Positions 1 through 59,720 of a stretch of 64,000 bases of DNA are shown piece after piece; within the stretch, counting starts at the first letter, position 1, and each line of letters starts with the position of its first letter. The stretch spans positions 14,283,448 through 14,347,447 of the forward strand of contig NC_088108.1 of the NCBI RefSeq assembly GCF_036370855.1, written 5' to 3'. The notes beneath the pieces were generated by a model, which saw nothing but the letters and a program-made list of their open reading frames with translations, was not told the DNA's origin and made no database searches. The stretch is from Dromaius novaehollandiae. Its lineage: Eukaryota > Chordata > Aves > Casuariiformes > Dromaiidae. Made by a program: the position numbers and the translations under genes.

Positions 1-1430
1 AATGGCAGGTCCAGCATCTCTGGGGTGGGATGGATGAGGGCATAAGCTTCTTGGAGCAGAGACCACATTTTGTTCCAGGCTTTTCTAGTCTATAACACAA
101 CATGGAGCAAAGACTTGTGCTCACACAACTTCTCCTGCTTTTGCCTCTGCAAAAAAAACATTCTTGCCTACCCACCAGTCCTGCCTGGGCTGCGCATCAG
201 CAGAAATCACTGAAGCAGGGTGGTATGGCCTGGACCAGTATGGGTGCACCCAAGTTGGAGTGGAAGCTGCAGTGGAGAGAAGCTTTACTGCTGAGGAATG
301 ACCATTCCTAAGAGGACTGAGACTTCCCTCCATTCCTTGCCTTCCAACTCTACAGGGAAGGTAGAAAAGAAAAGTTCTTTTTATCCTCGCTGCAATCACA
401 TAAATGGTACAACATCCAGTGGCCCAGCTGCAGAAGCCATACTTCTGCTCCATATAGACAAGACAGCCCTCTGCTTTCCCAAAGCACTAAACATAAGCCA
501 AACAATCCATTTCTTGGATTGTTTTTTTACCATTGACACCTGCCCCAGTCCAAACGAAGATGGGATTTTAACACAGAGATCCACAGATTTCAGACCAACT
601 ACCATTCTCCTCTATCCTCAGCATTCCCCTGTCACTCATTTCTGCTAACTGGAAGCTGGCATGGAAATCAGGTGTCCCTCAGGCCAAATCCTGTCAGTGC
701 CCTGCACTTGAGCCCACTCAGAAACAGATGGCTAAGCTTAACACAAGGTCCCTGCTCTGCATTATTTCTTCAAAACCCATTCTTCATCATCTCCTCTCAA
801 ACTGCCAGCAACCCCAAGCAAAGATCTACTGAATTGCAAAGGGTCTTAAAAAAAAAGGTCCTTCCACATGGAAGGCTTCCTTGGAACTCTTCTGAGAAGC
901 TGGGCATTTCCTAGCACTTGTCACCCTCGAATAAGTTCACAAGGCAGAGAACAGCAGCAGCAGCAATAGCCTTTCAAAGAAAGTTCAGGCTCATACAGCC
1001 TTTATTCCATCTGCAGGTTTATGCAAGCGATTCCTGATGCCACCTTAGTCTCTTCACCACTTCGTCCTCGGATACAGTAAGGGATAGTGCAGAGTGGCTT
1101 TTCAGGAAGAGATAACATATTTAAGAGGTCAGGGTCTAATATACAGTCTCCTCCCACTGGCCTCAGGGATGGTGGGATCAAACACTGAAGCTTCTTACGT
1201 ACCATCACTCCTGCCCTCTATTCCCCACCTTTTCTTTACTACACTGGGAGGTGGATCAGCGTGCCAGCCCTAAGGTCACCATCACAGCGGGCTGTGCCTT
1301 TGTGCAGGCACATGCACAAGTCTGCTCTCCAAGCCCTGTCAGAAAAGTCTGGGGAAACGTGTTATAGTATCAACCTGGAGGACAGTGCTTCTTTATTACA
1401 CTTGTCACCTTTCAGCTGTTCTTCAGTTTA
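1..1430. other. Probable intergenic DNA downstream of GABRB4
   Basis: No open frame here resembles a known protein, and no splice-flanked exon was recognised. Two AATAAA hexamers lie on the minus strand (TTTATT on plus at 1001-1006 and 1392-1397). They could be distal poly(A) signals of the GABRB4 transcript, so part of this stretch may be 3' UTR. In mammals the genes beyond GABRQ are unrelated to GABA receptors; none of them is visible here. The rest looks like unique, ordinary non-coding sequence. Confidence 0.5.
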
Positions 1431-1452
1431 CTTCTGAATGTACAGAACCATT

Positions 1453-1458
1453 TTTATT
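1453..1458 (-). promoter_or_regulatory. Candidate distal poly(A) signal AATAAA
   Basis: The plus strand reads TTTATT, giving AATAAA on the transcript strand, followed about 20 nt later by a plausible cleavage region and a second AATAAA at 1392-1397. If used, it would give GABRB4 a 3' UTR of about 6 kb. RNA evidence is absent, so this is an inference from motif and context. Confidence 0.3.
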
Positions 1459-1560
1459 TGGTTTACATCAAGACATTAGAAATCAAACATTTTTTTCCAA
1501 AAAGAACAAAACCAAACAAAAAACAAACCAAAAATAAAACCCAAACCCCAACGCTATATA

Positions 1561-1632
1561 CAACTCTTCCTCCCCAGTCTCCACTCCCATCCCTCCCTCC
1601 CCCCCCCCCAACCCTTCCTCCCTCCCTCCCAG
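1561..1632. repeat. C/T-rich low-complexity tract
   Basis: Runs of CCTCC and a run of ten C on the plus strand make a polypyrimidine tract, which would be a purine and G-rich stretch in the presumptive 3' UTR. Confidence 0.7.
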
Positions 1633-4600
1633 CATCTGCATTAGGTCCTGCTTCCAATATGTAGATTTCACATCTCTCGCCTGACCCATGGCCCCAACCC
1701 AATTTCCATGCCTACTATAAAGACATCCCACCCTGCTTGGTAAGCCCAGTCTCATCTCCACAAAAGCATTTGGTAACCCGCATGGCATTTCTTGTCCAGT
1801 TGGCTCTGTTCTCTGACACCAGGGTAGAGCTCAGCCTTTGCTCCAGCTTGGGATGGCTGTGGCTCCACTGCTTATCCCAGCCCAGCTCCTGCAACATTGT
1901 CCAGATGCAAATGATTGTCCCTGCCTAAAGGGACTGAGCTCATACTGACAGCTGAGCCCTGGGAGTCTTCCCCTACTGTTCTTATTTCCTGTCCTTGTCT
2001 CCCAGACACTGGTCTCTGCCAGTTGGGTACCACTGCCATGGCTGGGTTTCCTGGAATGCTGCCTGCAGCTGCACCCAGCACATTTGGCTCAATGGAAGCC
2101 CCAGTTCTCAGAGCTCTAGTCCCTTCAAACCTATTGCATTGCACATATATTTTCATTACCTCTCTCCTAACTGCCCTGCTTCTGAAGTTACAGCTCTCCC
2201 ACCAACAACCTCTTCCTCATCCCATTTTCTCTTTTAGAATTTCAGTGACCACCTTCCCTAAAGCCACTGTCCTTTGGTCTGCAGCTCCAGAGGTTTCTCT
2301 CGCGCCTGACAGCAGCTCAGAGATTTAAAACCCCTTCCTCCTCACCACAAAAAGAAATACAAAACCAATGCAACCTCCCACCCCTTATCTCCTCCTGCCA
2401 GGGCCTCTGGAGCAGATCTGGTCAAACAGACCAGCCCTATCAGTTCCCTGCATGGCTCTGTTTCTGGGAAGTGGATGTGCTGTCCATTGGACAGAGGAAG
2501 TGCCAGGCCTTGGCAGGTTCTCTACTTATTTGCAAGACATAAGCTGCTGGTGTGGTGTCAGATGTGCATGCAAGAAAGCTGGATGCCGGTTAAGACCTAC
2601 AGTCCTGTTTGTTTCATGCACTGTGAACTTATCCTATATACACTACGGGCTGGTTTATGCTTGAAGACATGAATATAAAGGTATACATTTTCCTTTTACG
2701 TTAGTAACCAAAGCTTTACTTTCACCCATGGAATAGCAGGGGTTTGCTACCAGGACTCTTATTTTCCTCTTTTGATCTCTTATTCTCTCTTCAGTTCTTA
2801 ATACTCAAGGTGAAGGGGGGATAGGAGGGGGACAGGTACAATTACAGTCCCAAGGTCCTAGTTCCTAAAGGTCCCTGAGTGACAGCACTATACAGTATCA
2901 GAAAATGAAGCAATAGGGTTGTGTTGGCCATGTATATATCCTGAGAGAGATTTCTATTCTATTTCTCCTCTTCTTTCTTCTCCTCCACGTTCCTCTCCTA
3001 GGCTGTTATGCATGGGAAAATTGGAAAATGTTCTCCCCCAGCCCAGCTCCCTCAGGCAACCTGGGGCTTCCCTCATGCCCGTGTCACAGTCTTTGCCAAA
3101 AGCATGACCCAACAAGCAGCAATCCTGCCTCAAGCTGCAGAGAAACCAGGCTGCATTCAAAAGCAGCCTTGCCACCACAGGAGCAAAAGTCAGTGGCTCT
3201 GCTGCGGAGAAGCACTTCTTCCTCCCTCCTTCCCCATTGCTCTCCCTTCACGAAGCCAAGGTGGACAGCAGCTGGCGCGCAAGCTGCAGCATGGAAATCC
3301 ACTCCACCTTTCCAATAATACTAGCTTTGTACCCACTGTATTAGAGAGTTATGACTTTCCTTTCCCTGTGCTTATGATGGCTTGGAACCTGTAAGCCTTG
3401 AGTATGATTAAGGCTCCTAATTTTCTCCACCATTTCCTTTCTGGATCACCGGACCCCAAAATGACACACTGCTTTGTTGTCTCTCTTAGGAGTGGACACA
3501 GGCTGTGATGGAGGGGGAAAATGGAGGTGCCACCTTACTTCTGGAGGAGGGCATTTCTAAAGGCCTTCAGCAATTCTTCCCTCACCCCCATACAAAGACA
3601 CATTTTCTATTACTCAGCCAACTTACAGGACTCAGTTTTTCTCCAGCATTCTGCCCTGCCACTAAAAATTATAAGGCAGTCCTTGAACTGTGAAAAGTCC
3701 TGACCACACACTCTTTGGCAAAGATTATTGTGTAGGACCAAATAGTCCAGATGTCTGGATATACTAAGACTGACCCTATGAAATAAGCCTGACCTGGTAA
3801 TGACAGGTCAGAAACATTCAAAGAGAGAAACTAGGACAACTCCTGATAAGAAAGAGAACCCAGCCAACAGAGAACCTAGGCAATAACAAAGGAGCTTGGC
3901 TCCAAATTGAACAAGTGAAGTAACCAGCTGAGCAGTGCTTCTTCCCTAGAAAGCTTTAGGATTGTTGCTATGAAATTCTGGGCCCAATCTCCACTGGAGC
4001 CTTGAGTAGAAAACGCAGGACCTCCGTGTCTGATTTCCAGCTGCTTGAGGCCCCAGGTTGTACCTACAGGGCACTGCACTGGGTCAGTCAGTGCCTGGCA
4101 GGGAGCCCCTCCAAATGGGCTCAGTGCCCAAACAAAATGCTTAGGCAGGCTTTGCATCATCCATGTGCCACTGTCACTGCTGGTCATTGGGATCATCTGA
4201 GAGAGCTCTCAGGCACCTAACTCCTATCACAGGCTTTTAATAAAGCATTGGGCTTTTAATAAAACTACTGAATTACTGGAGTTCCTGAGTCATCTCCCTC
4301 AGCTTCATCACTGCTTTCCATGTGGCCATTTGTTTTCTCTCCAATCTTAAAAGGCTTCTTATAACCACCTTCCTTTTTTTGCCTTCTATTTTTCTGGCCA
4401 ACCTTTACATTGTAATCATATTTATAAATGGTACGGGTTTAGATTAATGATCAATCAGCTGGTTAGAATCCCCTTAAAAACTGAATCTGCCAATAGGCAG
4501 CTTTCATCTGGGAATTACAACCAACAAGCATGCATATTTCCATCTACATCATACTGCTGATGTCATAAAATGTAACTTATGACTTCCATTAAAACTTTTA

Positions 4601-5335
4601 AAGACAATTTCCAAATCAAATCCCAGTAGAAAGCATGACTTTCCTCTTTTGGCCAACCTTTAAACGTTCTGTGCATTAGGTAGACAAAACTACCCAATCC
4701 AGCATTAGTCCTACAATCAAGCTCCATTCACTCCTCAGACTCTTATTCCTATCAAGTCCCATCTAGACCATAAACTGTAACAACATTGGGAAAACCCATT
4801 TACAATAGTATCGCTCTTGAATGTGAAAACCAGCAAAAGAGTGTTCTTCAGGGCAGCTGGGAATCTAAGTCTGATTTAACAATTGTGCTAAAACCTTGGT
4901 GAGTCCAGGGAGGCCTGGACTGAACGTGTGCATGCATGTACATGAGGGGGAGGCAGACTAGGGACAACTGAGAGAGATGGATCCTCTACTTTTACGCTTA
5001 GGATTCTCTTAGTAGAAAATGCATAAGACACATTACTGATATAAAAATAACAATACTTATTACTCTCATGGGCCCTGATCCTGCTCTAGCCAAGTCAAGG
5101 CAAAACTTTCCATAACTTCAGTGTTGCTAGGTCAGGCCTATAGTGATTCACATTTTCATTGCACTATATAGACATAAATTAGTAAATGAAAAGATGTGCA
5201 TTAAATGCATCTATCTTCTGAAAAACAGGAGTTTCCCTGGTCTCAGAGGATCACTCTGCTTTCCCAAGGAATGGGAACCAAGGAGAAAGGAAGAGAATGC
5301 TACAGGAAAAACAAAGGGATGTTTGGATTCAAGGC

Positions 5336-5380
5336 AGCGTGTGCATGTATGTGTGCATGTGTGCGTGTGTGTGTGGCATG
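5336..5380. repeat. Interrupted (TG)n microsatellite
   Basis: Alternating GT/GCATGT units cover about 45 bp on the plus strand. It is short and imperfect. It lies in the presumptive 3' UTR, where it would appear as CA repeats in RNA. Confidence 0.75.
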
Positions 5381-6486
5381 TAAAAGCCTCCATTGGGTAA
5401 GAACAAGGTTCTCATCATTACTCCAGGAATGGCAGATGGATCCAAGGGATAAAGTTTTGCACTTGTGAATTTATTATTTTCATGGCTTTTATAAACATTA
5501 TAAGGGAGATTATCAATCATCAGTGATTGCCAAAGTGGCCAGTAATTCAGTGATTTCCTGAAAGTCTCTGGCTCCTTTGGAAAATGTTGACCTTGCAGTC
5601 CAAGGCCAATTTATCCTTCTGTACCCTTTATAACAAGTGCCTGTGAATGGAAGCTACTATAAACTTAGGGGCTTCCTCGAGCACCAACAAGCTCAGCGTT
5701 TTCATTGCAACCTTCACCCTGCCCAGTCTTTGAGGACCATCATTTTCCAGAGGGATGATGCTCCACGGAACTCTACTGCACCCTTAGTTATGTCTTCGGC
5801 AAGAAGGGACATAGTGTGCTCTTCTCTACACTCTACAGATATTAATGGATATACAACAAGGCCCAATAGAAGCAGTCTGCATCAGAGGGTGCCAGCCCAT
5901 CATTTGCTTCTGAAGTTCTTAGGAAAGGGGATAGCCATCATTTCCAGATTTTTTCATCCTGAAGCAAAACAAATTTAAATGACCTCCACCCTTCCCTGGG
6001 CCTTGCAGTTGGCTAGGGTCATTCAGTGAGCTGGAGTGTGAAGTCCCTTGTCTGGCTATGTGCACAAAGAGCAGGTAGAGAGGGAAAGGGCTGAGTTTTC
6101 AGAGTCCTGTAACTGCTTTTCTCCCAGAACTCAGCAAGTTAAGATGCAGGGTGGGAAAGATTAGGAACAACCCCTCCTTTCAGGACTGGACGGCTTAGTC
6201 TACCTGGGATCAGATGCCAGCTGGGACACTGACATTGTCCCATGGCTGATCCCCAAACCTCTCCCTCTCCTCAGCAAATATATATTTGCATGATCTATGG
6301 TCCCCAGCTCTGTGACTCTGATACAGGCTGAAACTTCAACCTCCAACCCCTCAAAGCTGCAATGAGCAAACAAAACCCTGCTATTCCCCCCAAAACACTG
6401 CCGGTTAAATGTCATCTGTGTTCTCTTTCTACAAAAGACATTACAAAACCCCCCTCCCCTGCTCCCCAACCCAGAAAACATGCTTG

Positions 6487-6552
6487 CACACACACATCCA
6501 TATCTGCATACACACACACACACACACAGATGCGCCGCATACACACACACAT
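6487..6552. repeat. Interrupted (CA)n microsatellite
   Basis: Three blocks of CA units are separated by short non-repeat spacers. On the transcript strand this is a GU-rich repeat within the presumptive 3' UTR, a type of sequence that CELF/TDP-43-like proteins can bind. Such binding is inference only. Confidence 0.75.
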
Positions 6553-6732
6553 TCATACAGGAAAAACAGCTTGCAAACTCCTGAAGGTGGAAAAAGGCAA
6601 CTTGCAAATGTGCCTTTGTTTTTGATAAGCTCCCTCCTCCCACCCCCCTCCCATATGCCCACATTGCCCCTTCCCTCCCAAATAATTGCCCTGTCCTCCC
6701 CCCTTCCCAGATCTTCCAAAATAAATATTCTT

Positions 6733-6738
6733 TTTATT
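6733..6738 (-). promoter_or_regulatory. Candidate proximal poly(A) signal AATAAA
   Basis: This is the first clear AATAAA hexamer on the minus strand below the stop codon, about 700 nt after it. G-rich sequence follows within 20-60 nt (the C-rich run near 6,670-6,710 on plus), a possible downstream element. Use of this site would give a short 3' UTR isoform. Confidence 0.35.
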
Positions 6739-7037
6739 TGTTGGTTTAAAAGATTCTTTTAGGCTTGTAAGCAAGAGAGAGGGAGAGAGAAAAAGAAAAG
6801 AGAAATCTTGTAGCATGAGAATGAAACCCCACCATCTCATGAATCCATGAAGGAATAAACATGAAGGGGTTAAGAGCAGAGACAGAAGAAAGATTAAAAA
6901 GAAAATAATACTGAGAAGAGAAAGATGAAATTTGGTAGTGAAATGGAAGTGAGGATAGTGCATTAGTGAGCACAGCCAAAGATAACCTATCCCCCCCACA
7001 CCAGTTTTTGACTCAATTTCTTTAAATCTCCCCCCCC

Positions 7038-7155
7038 TTTTTTTAAACTTTTCTTTTTTGTTGTTTTTTTTTTGTTTTTCTTTTTTCTGTCTTTTTTCTT
7101 TTTTTTTCCTTTCTTTTTTGGTTTTTGTTTTTTTGTTTTTTGTTTTTTTTTTTTT
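7038..7155. repeat. T-rich low-complexity tract
   Basis: About 120 bp are nearly pure T broken by single C or G bases on the plus strand, so the GABRB4 transcript strand is A-rich. It lies about 300 nt below the stop codon. The Phe-rich or Lys-rich open frames here are composition artefacts. Confidence 0.8.
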
Positions 7156-7438
7156 ACAATGGTTTAAGTCCATCGGCAGGAAACCAAAATTGAGACAAAC
7201 ACATCCCTCCCTGAAACCAAAATCCCTCCCTTACACCCTTCTCTCCCTTATCCCCCCCACACACTCTGTGGTTCTACATGTGCTGAAAAGAGAAGAGTAA
7301 GCTTAGAATAAATCTAATGAATCAAAGGAATAAATGATAATGATAGTAAAGAGTAAAACCCAAACCCAAAAGACCACAACACTACTGTGTTGTCATTGTC
7401 TGAGTGTCTGTCCCTATCTCTCTTGGAGGCTGCAGGCA

Positions 7439-55163
<47,725 letters not shown>

Positions 55164-56999
55164 CTGAAACATGAAAGGAGCAGATTAGGACCATATTCAA
55201 GCTCTCTTCCCTTGTCTGCTACTACAACATTAACTAGAAGTGCATGGACATGATTTGAAGCAGCCTCAGATTCCCCAAGTCTCAAGGATTTCCAAGTCAC
55301 ATGTGCTCAAATGATTAGAGTAGAGTAGATTTCTCTAACTCCCAGTCTTACAAACTCACCCCTAGGGGTAGTGCAACCTAAGCTTGATTCTCTAATTCCT
55401 GGAAGTTAATTACCCCCTACTTATACAATTATCTCTGGTTATTCCAAATAATGCCTTCAGAGACATCACTAGGCTCCCAGTGGGCTTGCATAAGGTGTTG
55501 CTGATTGACCATACAAAGAACACAGCAATCAAGCCCATGCAACACATGGGCAGGAAGAATAATCCAGCTCATTCCTCCTTCACCTTGTCAGCTCTGCAGC
55601 ACTCATCTTGAAAACCCAAGTGAGTTTTAACACCCAAGATACCAGATGAGCACAGGGATCAGACCTGTGGAGTGAGAAAGTACCATTTTTATAGTGGCTT
55701 TTCAAAGTGGGACTGCACTAGAATCAGGGATCGGATTCCCCATTTTACTATCGGCATCAGGGTGCACATCCCCCTCCCACATCTTCTTCCCAGCAGCCAG
55801 TGAGCCATAGTAGACATCCGTGCCCCAGTTTTCTGGGGAATTCAGCTATTGCCTTACCAGTGACCAAGCTACCCTCACTCTGCAGTAAGCACCACTACCA
55901 CATATAAGATGAATTTGTGAAGAAACACGACACTGAAAGGCAGTTGCAGGCAGACCTATTGCCTTCTCTTGTCCAAGTGCAGAGAGATGTATCACTGCTT
56001 CCCACAGGCAGGGTAGAGTCAGGGCAGAAGCAGGACACTTCAGCCCCTACTTTCAGATGTGCAGCATCTCCAGACCCATACCCAGTTCTACCTAAGCCCC
56101 TCTGACTAGCAGCTCCCATAGTCAGGCAGTAGGAAGCCCTTTCACTGGAAATCAAGCTGTTCAAAACTTTCTGCATCCAAAACCAAAACCAGCAAAGGGC
56201 CTCCTGCAGCTTGAGTCAGGGTTTCCAAGTGCCCCTCTGCATTCCAGCTCCAAAGCCAAGGCAGAAACCTATCCTACTGCAATCAAAGCCCCTCTTTCCA
56301 CACATGCCAAGTGGGAAACAGTTCCTTGAGATGCAGTACTAGAATGGGAATGGCAAGCCTTTATGCCACTCAAGGTATTAACTCTTCCATGGACTCATTA
56401 GTGGATCTAAGTGCTGAAATATTTACAGATAATCATGAAATGGCTTAGAAAGTAATTAGGAGAGTGGGGGAGAGGGGAGAACCACACAACTGGAAATGAA
56501 GTGATTTTTTAATTATGTGTTACCAGAAGTAGGGAAGTAGTGTCATTAGGGCTTCCTTGCGATTGGGTGTACTGTTAACCGAGACCCTCTGCTGCAAATT
56601 AAGCAGTATTATCCTTTAATGGAATATGAACAACACTGAAAACATCAGAATCAACAACAACTGTAATTAGACCCCGCTATGCAAATCTTAAAGAGGCAGT
56701 GCTCCTCTCCAGCACTGGCAGCTTACTGTTAGCTGTGCAGGAGATGGCATTCTCAGGCAATCTAGCAGAGCCTCTGAAAATCCCTACACACAGGGCACAC
56801 TCCTAGCCACATCTTTGCTGTACTGTTGCATTCATCTTCACCAGGGAGCCAGGTGTGAAAATAACCAAAAGCCAGACCCCTTCTCTGGGAATGAGAGAGC
56901 CAATTCTCCCTTTATTCTCCCTCATGCCAGAGGCTGACTGGGAGCAGCAATAAACCTTTAAGAAATCTCATTTTTGATAGTTCATCTTTCTTTCCCTGA

Positions 57000-57185
57000 A
57001 ATCAGGGCCTTGTTGTGATAGGAGTCATAGAAAGAGAAAGAAATAGCCCCTGCCCTGATGAACTTACAGGCTAACTGGTTACATGAAGAAAGACAGGGCC
57101 ACATAGCAGGGCTGCAGCAGCCTGGGGAAACCAGGTCTCCCAACTCCTGAGCTTTTCTGCCACGCAGTTTAGCTACCTTCAAGAG
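57000..57185 (+). repeat. Old amniote L3/MIR-type SINE remnant
   Basis: CAGGGCCTTGTTGTGATAGG, then CCCCTGCCCTGATGAACTTA, CAGGCTAACTGG and AAACCAGGTCTCCCAACTCC, GCCACGCAGTTTAGCTACC follow the order 'gggccttgttgtgctagg...gtccctgccccaaagagcttacaatcta...gaacccaggtctcctgactcc...'. The match is good for so old a repeat. Confidence 0.6.
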
Positions 57186-57379
57186 TTGCCCTCCTGCCTG
57201 CTTTATTCCCAGTTTGCCTGTGTCACCACTGGTAATTGTGGTACTGTGGTCATGTGCCTACTCCTTCCTCAGTGAAGCAAGGAGTGTTTCTTCCCCACTG
57301 CTACAAGAGACCCACTGATAACAACCGGATTGGGTGGCTATAGCAGGGGAGCACTGACAAGGGTGGTATACAAGTATTT

Positions 57380-57540
57380 GTCAAATACAGAGTCTATTCA
57401 ATCTAATCTATCTGTCTAGACATTTGTGCTGTGTTCATCACCATGGTATCCGAGTGCCTGAGGTCATGCAGTGACTCAGTGTCAAAGCCGTGGATAAGAT
57501 CCAGAGCTCCTGTTCCCAGCTCCGAGATGAACGATGGAGT
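57380..57540 (+). repeat. Second old L3/MIR-type SINE remnant
   Basis: TCATCACCATGGTATCCGAG, then GAGGTCATGCAGTGACTCAG, TGTCAAAGCCGTGGATAAG and ATCCAGAGCTCCTGTTCCCA correspond to 'catcaccatagtatctgagc' and 'ggtcacacagtgagtcagtggcagagc.gggatagaacccagatctcctg'. It lies 200 bp from the previous remnant in the same orientation. Confidence 0.55.
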
Positions 57541-59219
57541 TGAGATCAGCAGAGCGCTGCTCCCTACGAGCCTGGGCTCAGCTCAGCCCAGCCCAGCTCA
57601 TGCTCACTTAGAAATGTTTCCTGCTCATCCACTCAAGGCACTGCCAAGACCTCCACTCCCCATCTATCATGGCTAGTGGGAGACTCCACTTTTCCCACAG
57701 GCAGGAGCATGTGCTCTTCATACAAACACCAAAGATGAAGGCATGCAAAGTCCTGCCTTTATTGGATTTGTCCTCAGCTGGATCTCAGGGAAGCCATTTC
57801 ACCTTCTCCATTCCTGTTGCAAAGGCTGGCTTGCAGTCTCCTCAGGATAGGGATGCATTTGCAAGGCCAGTAGAGAAAAAAGCATGCCCTACCTCCTACC
57901 ACAGCCCAAAGAGAAACTAGACCGGCTGGTGTCCAACATTCAGGCTCTAAGTAGTACACAAAACAAACAAAGGACATTGAATCTGCCAATGTTAATAGCT
58001 TCAGGGAAGAGGGATACAAAAAGCAGGGTAGTTAAAACACAAGATAACGTCATCTGAATTTGTCCAAAAGGCAGAGCTCTGCATTTGTGTATCTGAGAAG
58101 AGGCAAAAAGAAGTAAGCCTGATATTAAAGGCCTATGCTTTTATCTGTGCCTGGCCAATGTGTGCAAAAACTAGACCTGTTCCCCCCTGCTCCCCCACTG
58201 GCTCCTTAAAGGAAAAGCTTATGCCTGGAAAAGATTTGTAGGCAAGTTCACAAATGAGGGAGTGTGAGAAATTCTGCCACATTCACCAGTGAAAGGCACC
58301 CTTACACTTCTCCATTTCTCACCATGACTGCAGAAATCACCAACATTTTGTATGGAAAGCAGTATGATGCCTGTGAAAAATGTACACAGGGGAAGTTGAG
58401 AGGGAAAGTAGACCAAATAGTTAAACAGCCCTTTTTCCTGCAAGTGATACTTGTCAAATACAAGAACCAGGTAGGTAACAAGCTGTGCTAAACTGCAATA
58501 TTCTTCCAACAACTGATTATTGCTTCCACTTTTTATTTTATCATGATTTAAAGTCCCAGAATCTATAGTCATATTACTCTAGTAGTCATTCTTACTTCAC
58601 TGTTGCAGGGAAGAGGTGTTTCCACACCTGTGTTTGCCTGCACTACAGCCAGAGATGATGGCAGCATGGGTCAGTACCTCCATTCTAGATTTCATCCTGG
58701 TAGCTCAGCTGCAAAGCACAGTAGAGATAACAGTACAAAATGCAGTGTGTAGTAGGTCTCTTGAGACACCAGATGCTTCCTTGGGCAACTGGCTTGTATG
58801 AAAGGCTGTGCTGCCCTCTCCACTCCTACCCAAGAAAGCTAGACTACAGTGAGCTTGGGTTTCTCTCTCATTAGATTTCTAACTGCAATACAGATGCAAC
58901 CCAAAAGACTCAAAAAACAGTAAGCAGATAAATACAGCTTGCATTACATTATCCTCCACTATTTTTGAGGTGTCTGGTTCATGCTTTTCTGACCATGTGA
59001 ACTTGGCAATGCCAGCTCAGCCAATGCTTGCACTTGTTAAGGGACAGGCATGAGCCTCAAACCTACCTGTCAGCCCAAACTGCAGGAACAGAGGGCTGAC
59101 AAGGATCTCAGGAGGCTGTACAGCCCAAATCCTTCATGGAAGCAGACCCAGGTAAGCTTAGAGCCTCTTTAATGTAGGTTCTCTTTTCATCAGCATCAGA
59201 AATTGCACACCTCTCCTGG

Positions 59220-59720
59220 ATGATCTCTTCCTGCATTTCACTGCACTTGAGAAAGCTTTTCTTAAGTATTCAAACTAAGCCTTCTCTATGCTGTAAACGT
59301 AGTTCGTTTCATCTCATTCCCCCAAATGACTGCAAAAGAACATATCAATCTTACTTTGACAACAGCTTTTATGTACTGAGAAACCATGACATCCCCCTCT
59401 TCCCCCCTCCCCACCAGTACTGTCTTTTCTAGATTAAATGCACCTGATTTCTTTGACCTTCTTCTCAGAGGTCATGTTTTCTAAACCTCTGACAATTAGT
59501 GCTGTTCTCCTCTGGCATCTTGCCAATTTGTCTACATCTCTTTCAAAGCGTGGTACCCAGAAACCAACCACTAAAGCAAAGATGACATGTCACCAGTACA
59601 GAGAAGGGGAAAAAACAACCTCCAATATACAGCATTCTCTTAAAACCACTTTTGGTGAATTCATGACAAGAAGTCTCCCTAGACTCGCTGCACCCACCCT
59701 GGAAGCTGCTCACTTTGTGT
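59220..59720 (-). mobile_element. CR1 LINE fragment, minus orientation
   Basis: Antisense CR1 blocks appear on the plus strand: ATGACATCCCCCTCTTCC, then TTTTCTAGATTAAATGCACC, TTCTCAGAGGTCATGTTTTC, TAAACCTCTGACAATTAG, CTTGCCAATTTGTCTACATC and TTTCAAAGCGTGGTACCCAG. This is one of the clearest CR1 matches in the window. It has the same orientation as GABRB4. The low-coordinate border is approximate. Confidence 0.75.

Larger units (their letters stand above)
1431..7438 (-). other. Presumptive long 3' UTR of GABRB4
   Basis: This stretch follows the TGA stop codon on the minus strand. No further splice acceptor leads into beta-subunit coding sequence, as expected because exon 9 is the last coding exon in the family. 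Genes for GABA-A beta subunits usually have 3' UTRs of several kilobases. Candidate AATAAA hexamers on the minus strand occur at 6733-6738 and 1453-1458; the second sits in a context typical of a transcript end. The stretch contains a very T-rich tract, a CA repeat, a TG repeat and C-rich patches, listed separately. Where the mRNA really ends cannot be decided from sequence alone. Confidence 0.4.

Noticed and set aside
7058..7300. Plus-strand Phe-rich frame and minus-strand Lys-rich frame over the T tract
   Set aside because: Both are composition artefacts of the T-rich low-complexity sequence.
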